Below the pieces are notes generated by a model. The model was given only the letters and a program-made list of their open reading frames with translations. It was not told the origin of the DNA and made no database searches. From the NCBI GenBank assembly GCA_963714995.1, contig CAVQQP010000002.1, positions 62,001 through 126,000 on the forward strand: a DNA stretch of 64,000 bases, written 5' to 3'. The stretch is from Prado023 sp963714995. GTDB lineage: Bacteria > Actinomycetota > Actinomycetes > S36-B12 > CAIYMF01. Below, piece by piece: positions 37,758 to 49,757 of this stretch; position 1 is the stretch's first letter, and each line of letters opens with the position of its first letter. The translations under genes and the position numbers were made by a program.

Positions 37758-38750
37758 CTACGTCCTGTCCGGCGCCCCGGGGTGGGCCGCGGCCAGGCGG
37801 GCGAACCCCTCGTCGAGGCTGATCCGCGGTGACCAGTCGAGCACCTGACGCGTGCGCCGCTGGTCGAACCAGTGCGCGGTCGCCAGCTGCCCGGCCAGGA
37901 ACCGGGTCATGGGCGGATCATCATGGCGACGGCCCAGCCACCACAGTCCCTCAGCCACGGCCCCACCGGTCCAGGCGACCGACCGGGGGACGGACCGGGT
38001 GGGCGCCTCGACCCCGTGCGCGGCACAGATCCGCTCGACCAGCTCGGCCACGGTGCGCGGCTCCCCGTTGGACACCACGAGGGCCTGCCCGTGCCCGACC
38101 TGCGCGTGGTCGAGGGCCGCGACCACGGCGTCCACCGCGTTGTCGATGTACGTGGTGTCGATCAGCGCCCGACCACCGCCCACGAGCGCCAGCCGCCCGG
38201 ATCGGGCACGGTCGACGATCCGCCCGACCAGCTGCGTGTCGCCCGGACCCCAGATCAGGTGCGGACGCAGCGCGATCGTCGCGAACCCGGGGGCGTCCGC
38301 GGCCAGGACGTCGAGCTCTGCCTGGGCCTTGCTCCGGGAGTAGTGGCCCTTGGCGTGACGCGGGTCGGCGGGGTCCGCACCGGTGCCGGCGAGCGCCGAT
38401 CCGGAGTGCGCCACCGACGGCGAGGAGATGAAGACGAACCGGGAGACGCCGTTCGCCCGCGCGGCGTCGAGCACGTTCCTGGTACCGATGACGTTGGTCT
38501 CGTGGAACTGCGCCCTGCTGCCCACGACGCCCACCCGCGCCGCCAGGTGGATGACCGCCTGGACACCCGACATCGCCCGACCGAGCGCGGGCGCATCGGC
38601 GAGGTCCGCGAGGTGCTCACTGAGCCCGAGCTCGCGGGCCACAGCCGACGGGTGCCGCTGCAGCACGACGACCTCGTCGCCGCGTCCGTGCAGGGCACGC
38701 ACGACCCCGGCGCCGAGGAGGCTGCTGCTGCCGGTGAGCAGGACCCTCAT
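37758..38750 (-). CDS. oleD: OleD: NADPH-dependent 2-alkyl-3-ketoacid reductase
   Basis: A 330-residue short-chain dehydrogenase of the 3-beta-HSD/epimerase type. The Rossmann motif GSSSLLGAGVVRALHGRGDE is at the N-terminus, FISSPSVAHSG supplies the catalytic Ser region, and YSRSKAQAE is the YxxxK pair. In the olefin pathway OleD reduces the 2-alkyl-3-keto acid made by OleA to the 2-alkyl-3-hydroxy acid. Assignment is firm because oleA and fused oleB-oleC lie immediately upstream. ATG at 38750 is seven bases after the OleC stop. Confidence 0.9.
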   Translation of the reverse strand: MRVLLTGSSSLLGAGVVRALHGRGDEVVVLQRHPSAVARELGLSEHLADLADAPALGRAMSGVQAVIHLAARVGVVGSRAQFHETNVIGTRNVLDAARANGVSRFVFISSPSVAHSGSALAGTGADPADPRHAKGHYSRSKAQAELDVLAADAPGFATIALRPHLIWGPGDTQLVGRIVDRARSGRLALVGGGRALIDTTYIDNAVDAVVAALDHAQVGHGQALVVSNGEPRTVAELVERICAAHGVEAPTRSVPRSVAWTGGAVAEGLWWLGRRHDDPPMTRFLAGQLATAHWFDQRRTRQVLDWSPRISLDEGFARLAAAHPGAPDRT

Positions 38751-38757
38751 GGCACCC

Positions 38758-41396
38758 TCATGGCGTTCCGGGCCGACGCCCGTCGAGCACCCGCTGGGCC
38801 CACTGACCGACGGCGACCCGGTCGATCTTGGAGTTGTGCCGGATGTCCACCGGCAGGTGGCGCACCTGGAGGACGGCCGCGATCCCCGGGCCCTCCGCCC
38901 GGGCGCTCTGCGGCCGCGCTGCGCACCGCATCCCGCAGCGGCGCGGGGGCCAGGCCCGGCCGACGGACCTCGGGACGCTCGACCACGACCACCGCCTGCG
39001 CCGCACCGCGCGGCCCGACGCCGACCGCGGCCGCCCGGCGCACTCCCGCCCGGGCCTCCACCCGACGCTCGATCCCGACCGGCGTGACCGGGCCTCCCGC
39101 CGTGACGATCACATGGACCAGCCGGCCCTCGATCCACAGGCGCCCGGCGGCGTCGAAGTGCCCGACGTCGCCCGTGCGGTGCCACCCCGGGCTCGGTGTC
39201 GCGGCCCGGTCGGTCACCCAGAGCCGGTCGTAGCGCTCCTTGATGTGGTCCGCCCGGACGACCACCTCGCCGGTGACCTCCGGGTCGGTGGTCCGCTCCT
39301 GGCTGGGGACCCCGTCGGGGCCGAGCGGGGCGATCTCGACCACCACACCGGGCACCGGGCGACCCACGCACACGCCGTTGCCGAGGCCCGCGTCGTCCAG
39401 CCCGGCGAGGTCGATGTCCGCGACCGGCAGCACCTCGGTCATGCCGTAGGGGGCGTGCGCCTCGGCCGCGGGCAGCAGCCGGCGCATCGCGTGCAGGGTC
39501 TCGGCCGGCACCGGGGCGCCCGTGGACAGCAGGATCCGGACGCGGGCCAGGGCCGCAGCCCCGGCGGCGTCGACGGCGCCGGCGGTCGACACGACGTTCG
39601 CCAGGGCCGCCGGAGAGGCGAACACCATCGTCGCGTCGATCGCCGCGGCAGCATCGGCCATCGCTCGGGCCGTCAGGGTGCGCGGCGCCGTGAGGTCCAT
39701 GTCGGGGACCGCCGACGGGATCCCCAGGGCGGCGCCCGAACAGGGCGAACGGGCCGAAGGCGGCAACCAGCCGATCGGAGGCCCCGATGGAGTACAGGGA
39801 CGCGAGCTGGTCGCGCTGCGCCTGCAGCTGACCGTGCAGGTACAGCACCCCCTTGGCCGGGCCGGTGGCGCCGGACGTGAACGCGATCACGGCCGGATCG
39901 CCGGCGCCCGGTGCCTCGGGCGGCTCGACCCCCGCGCCGCGCGCCTCGATGTCCTCCAGCCGCCACCGCACCCCGAGCCCGCGCCGGGCTGGGGCGGGGA
40001 CCTCCCCGACGGAGATCATCTGGGCTCCGGTGCCCATGAGCCTGGCCGCAGCGAGACCCTTCGCCGTGCCGATCACATACGCGGGCCCGGCACTGCGCAG
40101 GGCGACCCGCATCCCCCGGATCCCGAGGCCCGCGTCCACCACCACGGCCATGACCCCGGCACGCCAGAGTCCGTAGAGGACGGCCGTCAGGTCGGTGCCG
40201 GGCGGAACCAGCAGGGCGACGCGCTCACCACGTCCCACCCCGACGGCGGCGAGCCCTGCCGCGACGTTCCTGACCCTGGCGTCCAGGTCGGCGAAGGTGA
40301 TGCGGGCGGTGACCCCAGTCGGTCCGAGCTCGGTGACCGCCGGGCTGCCGCTGGTGGCGGGATCGGCGGCACGCTCGGTGATCCCGGCCCACAGCGGCCG
40401 TCCGGAGTCGGGCACCGGGCGCGCGCGCTCCCCCACCGCAGGACGGGGCTCCGGGTCTGCCGGCAGGCTGCGGGCCAGCACCCAGGTCGCGACATCCGCG
40501 GCGAACGTCGGTGCGTCCTCGGGGACGAAGTGGCTGGAGCCCTCGTAGCGGTGGACGTCGGCGTGCGGGAGCCGCCGGATGAGGTCACGCAGGTAGAGAT
40601 CGGAGAACACCGGGTCGCGCGGGCCCCACAGCAGCAGCACCGGGACATCGGCCAGGGCGCCGAGCCCCTCGGCGATGGCGTCCAGGGGCCCAGCGCTGAC
40701 GTCGTCGGGATCCAGCGGGATGTCCGCGACGAAGTCCTCGATCGCGCCCCGCCGGCGCGTCTCGGTGTAGGGCGCGTAGTAGCCGGCCCGAACCTCCGGC
40801 GGCGGGACCGGGCGGGAGAGGAACAACCCGCCGCGGATGAAGGTCCTCGTGCGCGAGGTGATCGCCGGCAGCATGCCGGGCAGGCGGGTGGCGCGGATGA
40901 GGCTCGGCGCGCTGGCGTGGGCCGGCTGGTGGACCGCGGTGTTGGACAGCACGACGCCGGCGAGCTGGTCGACGTGGCGCAGCGCCCACCCCAGCGAGAT
41001 GGGTCCGCCCCAGTCATGGGCCACCGTGATGACTCGGCCAGCGATGCCCGGCCCGGTGAGGCCGAGGGCGTCGGTGAGCGCGTCGAGGTCGTCGACCCGC
41101 TGCGCCAGCGGTCGCACGGTGCCGGTGCGCTCCGAGAACCCCATGTCCAGGTGGTCGATGGCGATGACCCGCCAGCCCTCGGGCGGGCTGGCCACGACCC
41201 GGCGCCACAGGTAGGACCAGCTCGGGTTCCCGTGGACGCACAGCAACGTCCCGACCGGCTCGGGCGTGCCCTCGGGCAGCCCTGCGTGCGAGTCGAGCAC
41301 GTGCCATGTGCGCGGGACACCGCTCGAGTCCACCGCTGTCACCTCACGCGACCACCGGGCATCGAGCCCGCTCAGCCCAGGAGGTGGCAGGCTCAC
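38758..41396 (-). CDS. oleBC: OleBC fusion: beta-lactone decarboxylase and beta-lactone synthetase, two apparent frameshifts
   Basis: About 879 residues. Residues 1-305 are OleB, an alpha/beta hydrolase of the haloalkane-dehalogenase type: VHGNPSWSYLWRR, nucleophile D128 in VAHDWGG, and the His region EGSSHFVPED. OleB removes CO2 from a beta-lactone to leave the cis-olefin. The rest is OleC, an AMP-forming-ligase-like enzyme that closes the beta-lactone with ATP, having FTSGATGPAKGVLYLHG, PYGMTEVLPVADIDL and WHRTGDVGHFDAAGRLWIEG. Shifts lie at CCC 39735-39737 and near 38915; the real end is HLPVDIRHNSKIDRVAVGQW to the stop at 38758. Fused OleBC is known from actinobacteria such as Micrococcus. 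GTG at 41396 overlaps the oleA stop. Confidence 0.9.
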
Positions 41397-42415
41397 CAGC
41401 GGATCTCGGCGGCGGCGGCGTTGATCCCCGAGCCCATGCCCAGCAGGACCACACGGTCACCGGGCTCGATCTTGTCCTGGTGCATGGCCAGGGTGATCGG
41501 GATCGCGGCCGGCCCGATGTTGCCCCGGGTGGGGAACGTCAACGGGACGAGGTCGGCGTCCAGGCCGAGGCGCTGGATCATCGCCCCGCAGTGCACCGTG
41601 GACACCTGGTGCATGACGTAGTGCTGCACGTCGGTCCAGTCGAAGTCGGCTCCGGCGTCCTTCCAGGTGGCCTCGGCCACGTCCAGCCCGGCGAGCAGCA
41701 GGCCCTTGCTGTCGGTGACCATCCGCTCCATGTCGCCCTGGCACAGCTCGTTGTGCTCGGTGGCGGCCCGGCCCACGCCGCCGACGAACACGTGCCCCTC
41801 CGGATGCCGATCGGCAGGGCCCAGGACCATGCCCGCCGCGCCGGACCCGAGGGTGAGCGTGGCGAAGTCGGAGAACAGGTCCGCCGCTGTGGTGTCCTGC
41901 GACAGCAGCCGATCCAACGTGCGCTCCTGCACCGTCCGGCTGCCCTCGCCGTCGACGATCAGCGCGTACTCGATCTGACCGGAGTCGATCATCATCGCGG
42001 CCAGCTGCATCCCGTTGACGAAGCCGAGGCAGGCGTTCGAGAGGTCGAAGTTCAGGCAGGACGACGGCAGGCCCAGCTCGTTGTGGACCGCCACGGCTGC
42101 GGAGGGCTCCAGGCGCGCGCGGCACACCGACGTGTCGATCAGCAGCCCGATCTGCTCCGGGGCGATGCCTGCCTCGACCAGCGCACGCGCACCTGCCTGG
42201 GCGGCAGCATCGGAGAACGAGACCTCCGGCGGCCACCAGCGACGCTCCTCGATCCCGGCCAGCTGCTGCAGCATGCCCGGGCGGACGCCCAGCCGTTGCA
42301 GGGTCGGCGCCAGGCGCTCGTCGAAGTACTCCGAGGTGACGACCTCGGGAGCATCCACGGCAACAACCGACAGGATCGCTGCATTGTTGAACCGGTAGAC
42401 GGTGTTACCACTCAC
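41393..42415 (-). CDS. oleA: OleA: thiolase-like acyl-CoA condensing enzyme
   Basis: A 340-residue member of the FabH-type thiolase superfamily. It joins two fatty acyl-CoA molecules to a 2-alkyl-3-keto acid, the first step of long-chain olefin synthesis. The active-site Cys is C129 in LSNACLGFVNGM, the His region is MHQVSTVHCGAM, and the Asn region is RGNIGPAAIPITLAMHQD; it ends LLGMGSGINAAAAEIRW. GTG at 42415 has AAGGAG five bases upstream, better placed than the GTG at 42421. It is the first gene of oleA-oleBC-oleD. Confidence 0.92.
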   Translation of the reverse strand: MSGNTVYRFNNAAILSVVAVDAPEVVTSEYFDERLAPTLQRLGVRPGMLQQLAGIEERRWWPPEVSFSDAAAQAGARALVEAGIAPEQIGLLIDTSVCRARLEPSAAVAVHNELGLPSSCLNFDLSNACLGFVNGMQLAAMMIDSGQIEYALIVDGEGSRTVQERTLDRLLSQDTTAADLFSDFATLTLGSGAAGMVLGPADRHPEGHVFVGGVGRAATEHNELCQGDMERMVTDSKGLLLAGLDVAEATWKDAGADFDWTDVQHYVMHQVSTVHCGAMIQRLGLDADLVPLTFPTRGNIGPAAIPITLAMHQDKIEPGDRVVLLGMGSGINAAAAEIRW

Positions 42416-42438
42416 GAGCACTCCTTGGCGATGGGGAA

Positions 42439-42560
42439 CAAGTCTCGCACGGCTTGCCGGAGGCGGCGCCGAAGATCACGACTTGCTCCAAGTCTCGAGC
42501 GCCTCAAGCGATTCGCTCCAAGTCTCAGGCGCGAGTTCAGCCTGGAACTTGGATCAAGTC
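42439..42560. promoter_or_regulatory. Cluster of CAAGTC boxes between oleA and the UvrA-like gene
   Basis: CAAGTCTC occurs at 42439, 42489 and 42519, and CAAGTC again at 42555. Two of them sit in inverted repeats: GACTTG-CTC-CAAGTC at 42480-42494 (perfect) and ACTTG-GAT-CAAGT at 42547-42559. GCTCCAAGTCTC is also directly repeated (42485 and 42515). The gap holds the promoters of two divergent genes, so these look like binding sites for one regulator. Confidence 0.6.
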
Positions 42561-42660
42561 GGGATCGTGGGCAGCCGCACTTCCGGCCGGTCGACATGAC
42601 ACCATCGCGCAGATGGTCGCGGCCGGGCGACCACGAACCAGCCCGCATGATGGAGGTCCG

Positions 42661-45046
<2,386 letters not shown>

Positions 45047-45081
45047 GCGGGACCGTCCCCCGCGGGCACCACACGCACGGA

Positions 45082-45936
45082 TCAGGTGCCCACCGTCCGG
45101 TCGAGGAACGCGATGATGTCGGCGGTGACCTCGTCACGGTTGGTCTCGTTGAGCAGCTCGTGGCGGGCGCCCGGATAGAGCTTCGCCTGCACGTCGCGCA
45201 CCCCGGCGTCGCGATAGCGCTGGGCGACGAGCTCCACGGCGGCTCCCCCACCGGCCAACGGGTCGTCCGTGCCGGAGACCAGCAGGATCGGCAGGTCCGA
45301 CCGGACCGCGGCCAGGCGCCCGGGGTCCGCGGCCTGAGCCAGCGTCGCGATCCCCGCCAGCTTCGGGGCGACGAACCCGCACGCCTCGTCGGCGACGTAC
45401 TTGTCGACCTCGGCCTCGTCGCGGGACAACCACTCGTAGCCGGTCCGGTTCTCGAAGGGCGCATTGAAGGCGCTGAGGTCCGCCGGCTCGTCGGAGTCCA
45501 GCATCGCGGCGAGGCCGGACACCTCGGTCGTCCCGGACAGGACGAGGGCGTCGACGTCCACCGAGTGCTCGAGCACGTACTGCTGGCTGGCGAAGGAGCC
45601 CATGCTGTGCCCGAACAGGGCGACCCTCAGCCCCGGGTTGTCCTGACGGATGCGGGCGTTGAGCCGTGCGAGGTCCTCGACCCAACCGGGCCAGCCGTCC
45701 GGCCCCCACTCGCCGTATCGCCCTGCGGCGGTCCGCCCCGACCCGCGGCCATCGGGGGCGTACACGAGGTAGCCCGCAGCGGTCAGCGCCTCCCCGAAGC
45801 GGCGGTACCGGGCAGCGTGCTCCGCGAGCCCGTGCTGCACCTGGACCACGGCCCGCGGCGCTCCGTCCGGAGCCCACCGGAAGGTCTGGAGCTCGATGTC
45901 GTCCGACGTGGCAACGGTGAGGGTGGACTCGTCCAT
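45082..45936 (-). CDS. Alpha/beta hydrolase, monoacylglycerol-lipase-like
   Basis: A 284-residue serine hydrolase of the Hydrolase_4 (lysophospholipase/monoglyceride lipase) type. The oxyanion region is VQHGLAEHAARYRRF, the nucleophile is in LFGHSMGSFASQ (GHSMG), the acid is in LLVSGTDDPLAGGG, and the His is in LYPGARHELLNE. There is no signal peptide. The ATG at 45936 is chosen because family similarity starts there; the longer upstream frame overlaps the PTS promoter. It is convergent with the UvrA-like gene, with 35 bp between stops. Confidence 0.85.
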   Translation of the reverse strand: MDESTLTVATSDDIELQTFRWAPDGAPRAVVQVQHGLAEHAARYRRFGEALTAAGYLVYAPDGRGSGRTAAGRYGEWGPDGWPGWVEDLARLNARIRQDNPGLRVALFGHSMGSFASQQYVLEHSVDVDALVLSGTTEVSGLAAMLDSDEPADLSAFNAPFENRTGYEWLSRDEAEVDKYVADEACGFVAPKLAGIATLAQAADPGRLAAVRSDLPILLVSGTDDPLAGGGAAVELVAQRYRDAGVRDVQAKLYPGARHELLNETNRDEVTADIIAFLDRTVGT

Positions 45937-45989
45937 GGCTCCGACTCTGGCACCAGGAGGGGTCCGATGCCACCGGGCAGGGTCTGGTC

Positions 45990-46020
45990 TTGACACCGGA
46001 CGTGATCGTGGGTCTACCTT
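45990..46020 (+). promoter_or_regulatory. Candidate promoter of the beta-glucoside PTS operon
   Basis: TTGACA at 45990-45995 is a consensus -35. TCTACC (46013-46018) with a 17-base spacer, or TACCTT (46015-46020) with 19, may be the -10. Transcription would begin about 46026, some 30 bases before the antiterminator RNA site. Confidence 0.5.
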
Positions 46021-46054
46021 CTTCATCAGGTCGCTCAGCGACCCGCGAAGTCTA

Positions 46055-46084
46055 GGGTTGTTACTGCAGCAGCAGGCAAAACCT
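46055..46084 (+). promoter_or_regulatory. Ribonucleic antiterminator (RAT) for a BglG/LicT protein
   Basis: The 30-base element begins GGGTTGTTACTGCAGCAGCA and continues GGCAAAACCT. It matches the conserved LicT/BglG RAT core (GGNTTGTTACTGC...GCAGGCAAAACC). Its 3' end overlaps the left arm of the following terminator, so binding of the antiterminator protein, encoded at 50642-51487, would block terminator folding and let the operon be read. Confidence 0.9.
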
Positions 46085-46141
46085 GAACTTTGATGAGTTG
46101 TCGTTCTTCGGAACGCAACGCGTCAATGTTCAGGTTTTTTT
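46078..46141 (+). terminator. Regulated leader terminator of the PTS operon
   Basis: AAAACCTGAAC (46078-46088) pairs perfectly with GTTCAGGTTTT (46128-46138), and seven T residues run from 46135 to 46141. The long loop holds a second hairpin (GTTGTCGTTC with GAACGCAAC, one mismatch). This is an intrinsic terminator about 55 bases before the first PTS gene. Confidence 0.9.
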
Positions 46142-46195
46142 GTTGCCCAAAATCGCCCTCGGCCCGCCCAACTTCCGAGTTCGAAGGAGTAAATC

Positions 46196-48093
46196 GTGGC
46201 AACAGCGACGAAGTACGACTTGCTGGCCGAGGAGATCCTGCGGGGTGTCGGTGGCGAGCACAATGTGGCGGCGGTGACGCACTGCGCGACCCGGCTGCGC
46301 TTCCAGATCAAGGACCGCGACAAGGTCGACAAGGCCGCCGTGGAGAACACCAAGGGTGTCATCACGGTGGTCGAGGCCGGCGGCCAGTTCCAGGTCGTGA
46401 TCGGCAACACCGTCAACAACGTGTACGAGTCGATCGTGGCCCAGACCTCGATCCAGCCCGGCGAGGGCGGCACCCAGGGGGGCTTCCTGGCCAAGGCGAT
46501 CGACCTGATCACGTCCATCTTCACCCCGTTCCTCTGGGTGCTGGCCGGAACCGGCCTGCTCAAGGCCCTGTTGGCGCTGGCCGCCAAGGCGTTCCCCGAG
46601 TTCGCGAGCACATCCAGCTACGCGATCCTGTTCTCCGCTGCGGACGCGACCTTCCAGTTCCTGCCGATCCTGCTGGCGATCACCTCGGCCAAGAAGTTCG
46701 GCGCGAACCTCTACACCTCCGTGGCGATCGCCGGGGCGTTGATCTACTCGTCCACGATCGCTGTCATGCCGGGGGCCGACGGGGCCACCACCACGCTGAG
46801 CGGCTACGCGGCCAGTGGCGGTGAGCTGACCTTCTTCGGCATCCCCGTGCTGATGATCAGCTACCTGTCCGGGGTCATCCCGACCATCCTGGCGGTCTAC
46901 GCGCAGTCCAAGCTGGAGAAGGTGCTCAACCGGGGCATCCCCGAGACCTTCCGCAACTTCGTGGTCCCGATGCTGACCGTGGCGATCATCGTGCCCTTGA
47001 CGTTCATCGTGATCGGCCCGATCTCCGACTGGCTGGGCTCGACCATCTCCGGCGCGGTTGACTGGGTGTGGAACCTCTCTCCGATCCTCGGTGGCGCAAT
47101 CATGGGCGCGTTCTGGCAGGTGTTCGTCATCTTCGGCATCCACTGGGGCTTCGTCCCGATCATCGTGCAGGACCTGTCCGAGACCGGCTACTCCGTGATC
47201 GTCGGCCCCGCTGTTCGCCGCCGTGCTGGCCCAGTCCGGCGCTGCTGCCGCTGTCTACCTCAAGACCCGCAACAAGGAGCTCAAGGAGATCGCCGGCCCC
47301 GCCACCATCTCGGCGTTCCTGGCCGGTATCACCGAGCCCGCGATCTACGGCGTCACCCTTCGCCTCAAGAAGCCGTTCATCTACGCCTGCATCGGTGGTG
47401 CGGTCGGTGGAGCAATCGCCGGTGCGAGCGGGTCTGCCCCGGTGGGCTTCGTCCTTCCCGGTGCGATCACCGTGACCGCTGCACTCGACGGACCCGGCAA
47501 CTTCACAATGTTCGCTGATCGGCACCGTCGTGGCCATCGCGATCGCGTTCGTCCTGACCATGGTCCTCGGCTTCAAGGACCTGCCCGAGACCAAGCACGT
47601 CGCCGGACCCGAGGCAGCCGCGGACGAGGGTGTCGTGGCCTCCGAGGCCGCCGCGATCACCGCCCCGGTCGCCGGCACGGTCGTGCCGCTGGCCGCGGTC
47701 CCGGACCCGGTGTTCTCCTCCGGGGCGATGGGCAACGGCCTGGCCGTGCTGCCCACCGAGGGCAAGGTCTACTCCCCGGTCGCCGGCACCGTCACCGCGC
47801 AGATGCCGCACGCCTACGGCATCACCGCCGACAACGGCATGGAGGTCCTGATCCACATCGGGATCGACACCGTCAAGCTCGCCGGCAAGCACTTCAGCCC
47901 GAAGGTCACCAAGGGCCAGCGGGTCGAGGACGGCGCCCTGCTCGCCGAGTTCGACATCGACGCGATCAAGGCCGCCGGCTACAACCCGATGGTGATCATG
48001 GTCGTCACCAACTCGGCCGACTACAACGCGGTCGTGCCGATCGCCGAGGGCCAGGTCGCCGCACGCGAGCTCGTGCTCGACGTCGTCAGCTGA
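46196..48093 (+). CDS. bglP: PTS beta-glucoside EIIBCA permease, two apparent frameshifts
   Basis: About 632 residues. EIIB has the phosphorylated Cys C30 in VTHCATRLRF. The EIIC membrane domain runs from about residue 105 with some ten helices, including FIPPFLWVL-like helix one (seen as FTPFLWVLAGTGLLKALLAL) and the conserved GITEPAIYGVTLRLKKPFIY. EIIA ends the protein with its His in EVLIHIGIDTVKL. Shifts occur at the CCCC run 47205-47208 and at 47514. It imports and phosphorylates beta-glucosides using PEP, EI and HPr. GTG at 46196 follows AAGGAG. Control is by the leader RAT/terminator. Confidence 0.93.
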
Positions 48094-48101
48094 CCCAGAC
48101 C

Positions 48102-48145
48102 GGGGGTGGGCTGGCCGCCGGATGAGTCCCGGCCAGCCCACCCCC
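48102..48145 (+). promoter_or_regulatory. Long perfect hairpin between PTS and phospho-glucosidase genes
   Basis: GGGGGTGGGCTGGCC (48102-48116) and its exact complement (48131-48145) flank a 14-base loop, nine bases after the EIIBCA stop. There is no T tract. It probably stabilises the PTS mRNA end or reduces read-through into the next gene. Confidence 0.8.
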
Positions 48146-48199
48146 ACCACCCGTACCGGACTCGAACCCCCAGCACACGACAGAGAGCGAGAACCACCG

Positions 48200-49631
48200 A
48201 TGAACGCCACACCCACCCCGTTCCCGAAGGGCTTCCTCTGGGGCGGGGCCACCGCCGCCAACCAGCTCGAGGGCGCCTACGACGAGGGCGGCAAGGGCCT
48301 GTCCATCCAGGACGTGACGCCGAAGGGGCTCATGTCCCCCCGCACCGCCGGTCCGACGCCGGACAACCTCAAGCTCGCGGGCATCGACTTCTACAACCGG
48401 TACGCCGAGGACATCGCCCTGTTCGCCGAGATGGGGTTCGGCGTGTTCCGCCTGTCGATCGCCTGGAGCCGGATCTTCCCGAACGGTGACGAGCTCGAGC
48501 CCAACGAGGAGGGCCTGGCGTTCTACGACCGGGTCTTCGACGAGTGCGCCAAGCACGGCATCGAGCCGCTGGTCACGATCAGCCACTACGAGACCCCGCT
48601 GCACCTGTCCGAGGCCTACGACGGCTGGGTCAGCCGCGAGCTGATCGGGTTCTACGAGCGCTACGTGCGCGTCCTGTTCGACCGCTACGGATCCAAGGTG
48701 AAGTACTGGCTGACCTTCAACGAGATCAACTCCGTGCTGCACATCCCCTTCGGCAGCGGCGGGATCAACACCCCGAAGGACCAGCTCTCCAAGTCCGACC
48801 TGTACCAGGCCGCCCACCACGAGCTGGTCGCCTCCGCCCTGGCCACCAAGATCGCCCACGAGATGATGCCCGACGCGAAGGTCGGCTGCATGGTGATCTC
48901 GATGCCGATCTACCCGCTGACCCCGGACCCCGCCGACGTGCTCGCCGTCATGCACGCCGACCACGCCAACCTGATGTTCGGCGACGTGCACACCCGCGGG
49001 TACTACCCCGGCTACGCCCTGCGCTACTTCCGGGAGAACGGCATCGAGCTGGACATCACCGACGAGGACCGCGAGATCCTGACCAACACGGTCGACTTCG
49101 TGTCGTTCAGCTACTACATGAGCATCTGCGAGACCGCCGACCCGGCCAAGAAGGTCAAGGGCGAGGGCAACATCATGGGCGGCGTGCCGAACCCGACGCT
49201 CCCGGCCCGCGAGTGGGGCTGGCAGATCGACCCGATCGGCCTGCGCCTCGTGCTCAACCAGTTCTGGGACCGCTGGCAGAAGCCCCTGTTCATCGTGGAG
49301 AACGGGCTCGGGCGCCAAGGACGAGCTCGTCGAGGTCGACGGCGTCAAGACCGTGCTCGACGACTACCGCATCGCCTACCTCAACGACCACCTCGTCCAG
49401 GTCGGCGAGGCCCTCGCCGACGGGGTCGAGCTCTGGGGCTACACCACGTGGGGCCCGATCGACCTCGTGGCCGCGAGCACCGCCCAGCTGAGCAAGCGGT
49501 ACGGCTTCATCTACGTCGACCGCAACGACGACGGCAGCGGGACGCTCGAGCGCTACAAGAAGAAGTCCTTCGACTGGTACGCCCAGGTCATCGCCACCAA
49601 CGGCGCCAGCCTGGTGGGCCCGTCCCGCTGA
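48200..49631 (+). CDS. bglA: 6-phospho-beta-glucosidase (GH1), one apparent frameshift
   Basis: About 477 residues of glycoside hydrolase family 1. It cleaves the phosphorylated beta-glucosides delivered by the PTS. FPKGFLWGGATAANQLEGAY is the GH1 N-terminus, LTFNEINSV holds the acid/base Glu, and FIVENGLG holds the nucleophile Glu. C-terminal SKRYGFIYVDRND with YKKKSFDWY matches phospho-glycosidases, where Ser, Lys and Tyr bind the phosphate. The GGG at 49310-49312 has one base too many, right after VENGLG. The gene lies between the EII and the HAD phosphatase genes. Confidence 0.93.
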
Positions 49632-49640
49632 TGCCCCAGA

Positions 49641-49696
49641 CGGTGATCCGTGTGGGTTGTGTGGCCAAGAGGCCCTCGAACCTGCATGGATCACCG
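49641..49696 (+). repeat. Inverted repeat downstream of bglA
   Basis: CGGTGATCC (49641-49649) and GGATCACCG (49688-49696) are exact complements with 38 bases between, in the gap before the HAD gene. A small GGCC..GGCC pair lies in the loop. It may fold in mRNA and lacks a T tract. A regulatory role is uncertain. Confidence 0.4.
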
Positions 49697-49757
49697 GCCA
49701 GGCGGGCCTGACCCCGACCCGATCGATCCAGCCAACAGCCCACGGAAGGACCCCACG

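Noticed and set aside
37758..41396. A single 1212-residue OleB-OleC-OleD protein read in one frame
   Set aside because: The frame is continuous only because two insertions displace OleC; the middle third in that frame is Arg/Gly nonsense, while OleC motifs lie in the other frames.
39522..41621. 699-codon plus-strand open frame opposite oleBC
   Set aside because: No domain is seen, while the opposite strand has OleB and OleC catalytic motifs.
47205..47520. Split PTS permease as separate EIIB, EIIC and EIIA genes
   Set aside because: Breaks fall inside conserved EIIC helices and not at domain borders, and each is repaired by removing one base.
49641..49696. Intrinsic terminator after bglA
   Set aside because: The 9-bp arms are 38 bases apart with no T tract, and the operon evidently continues to licT.
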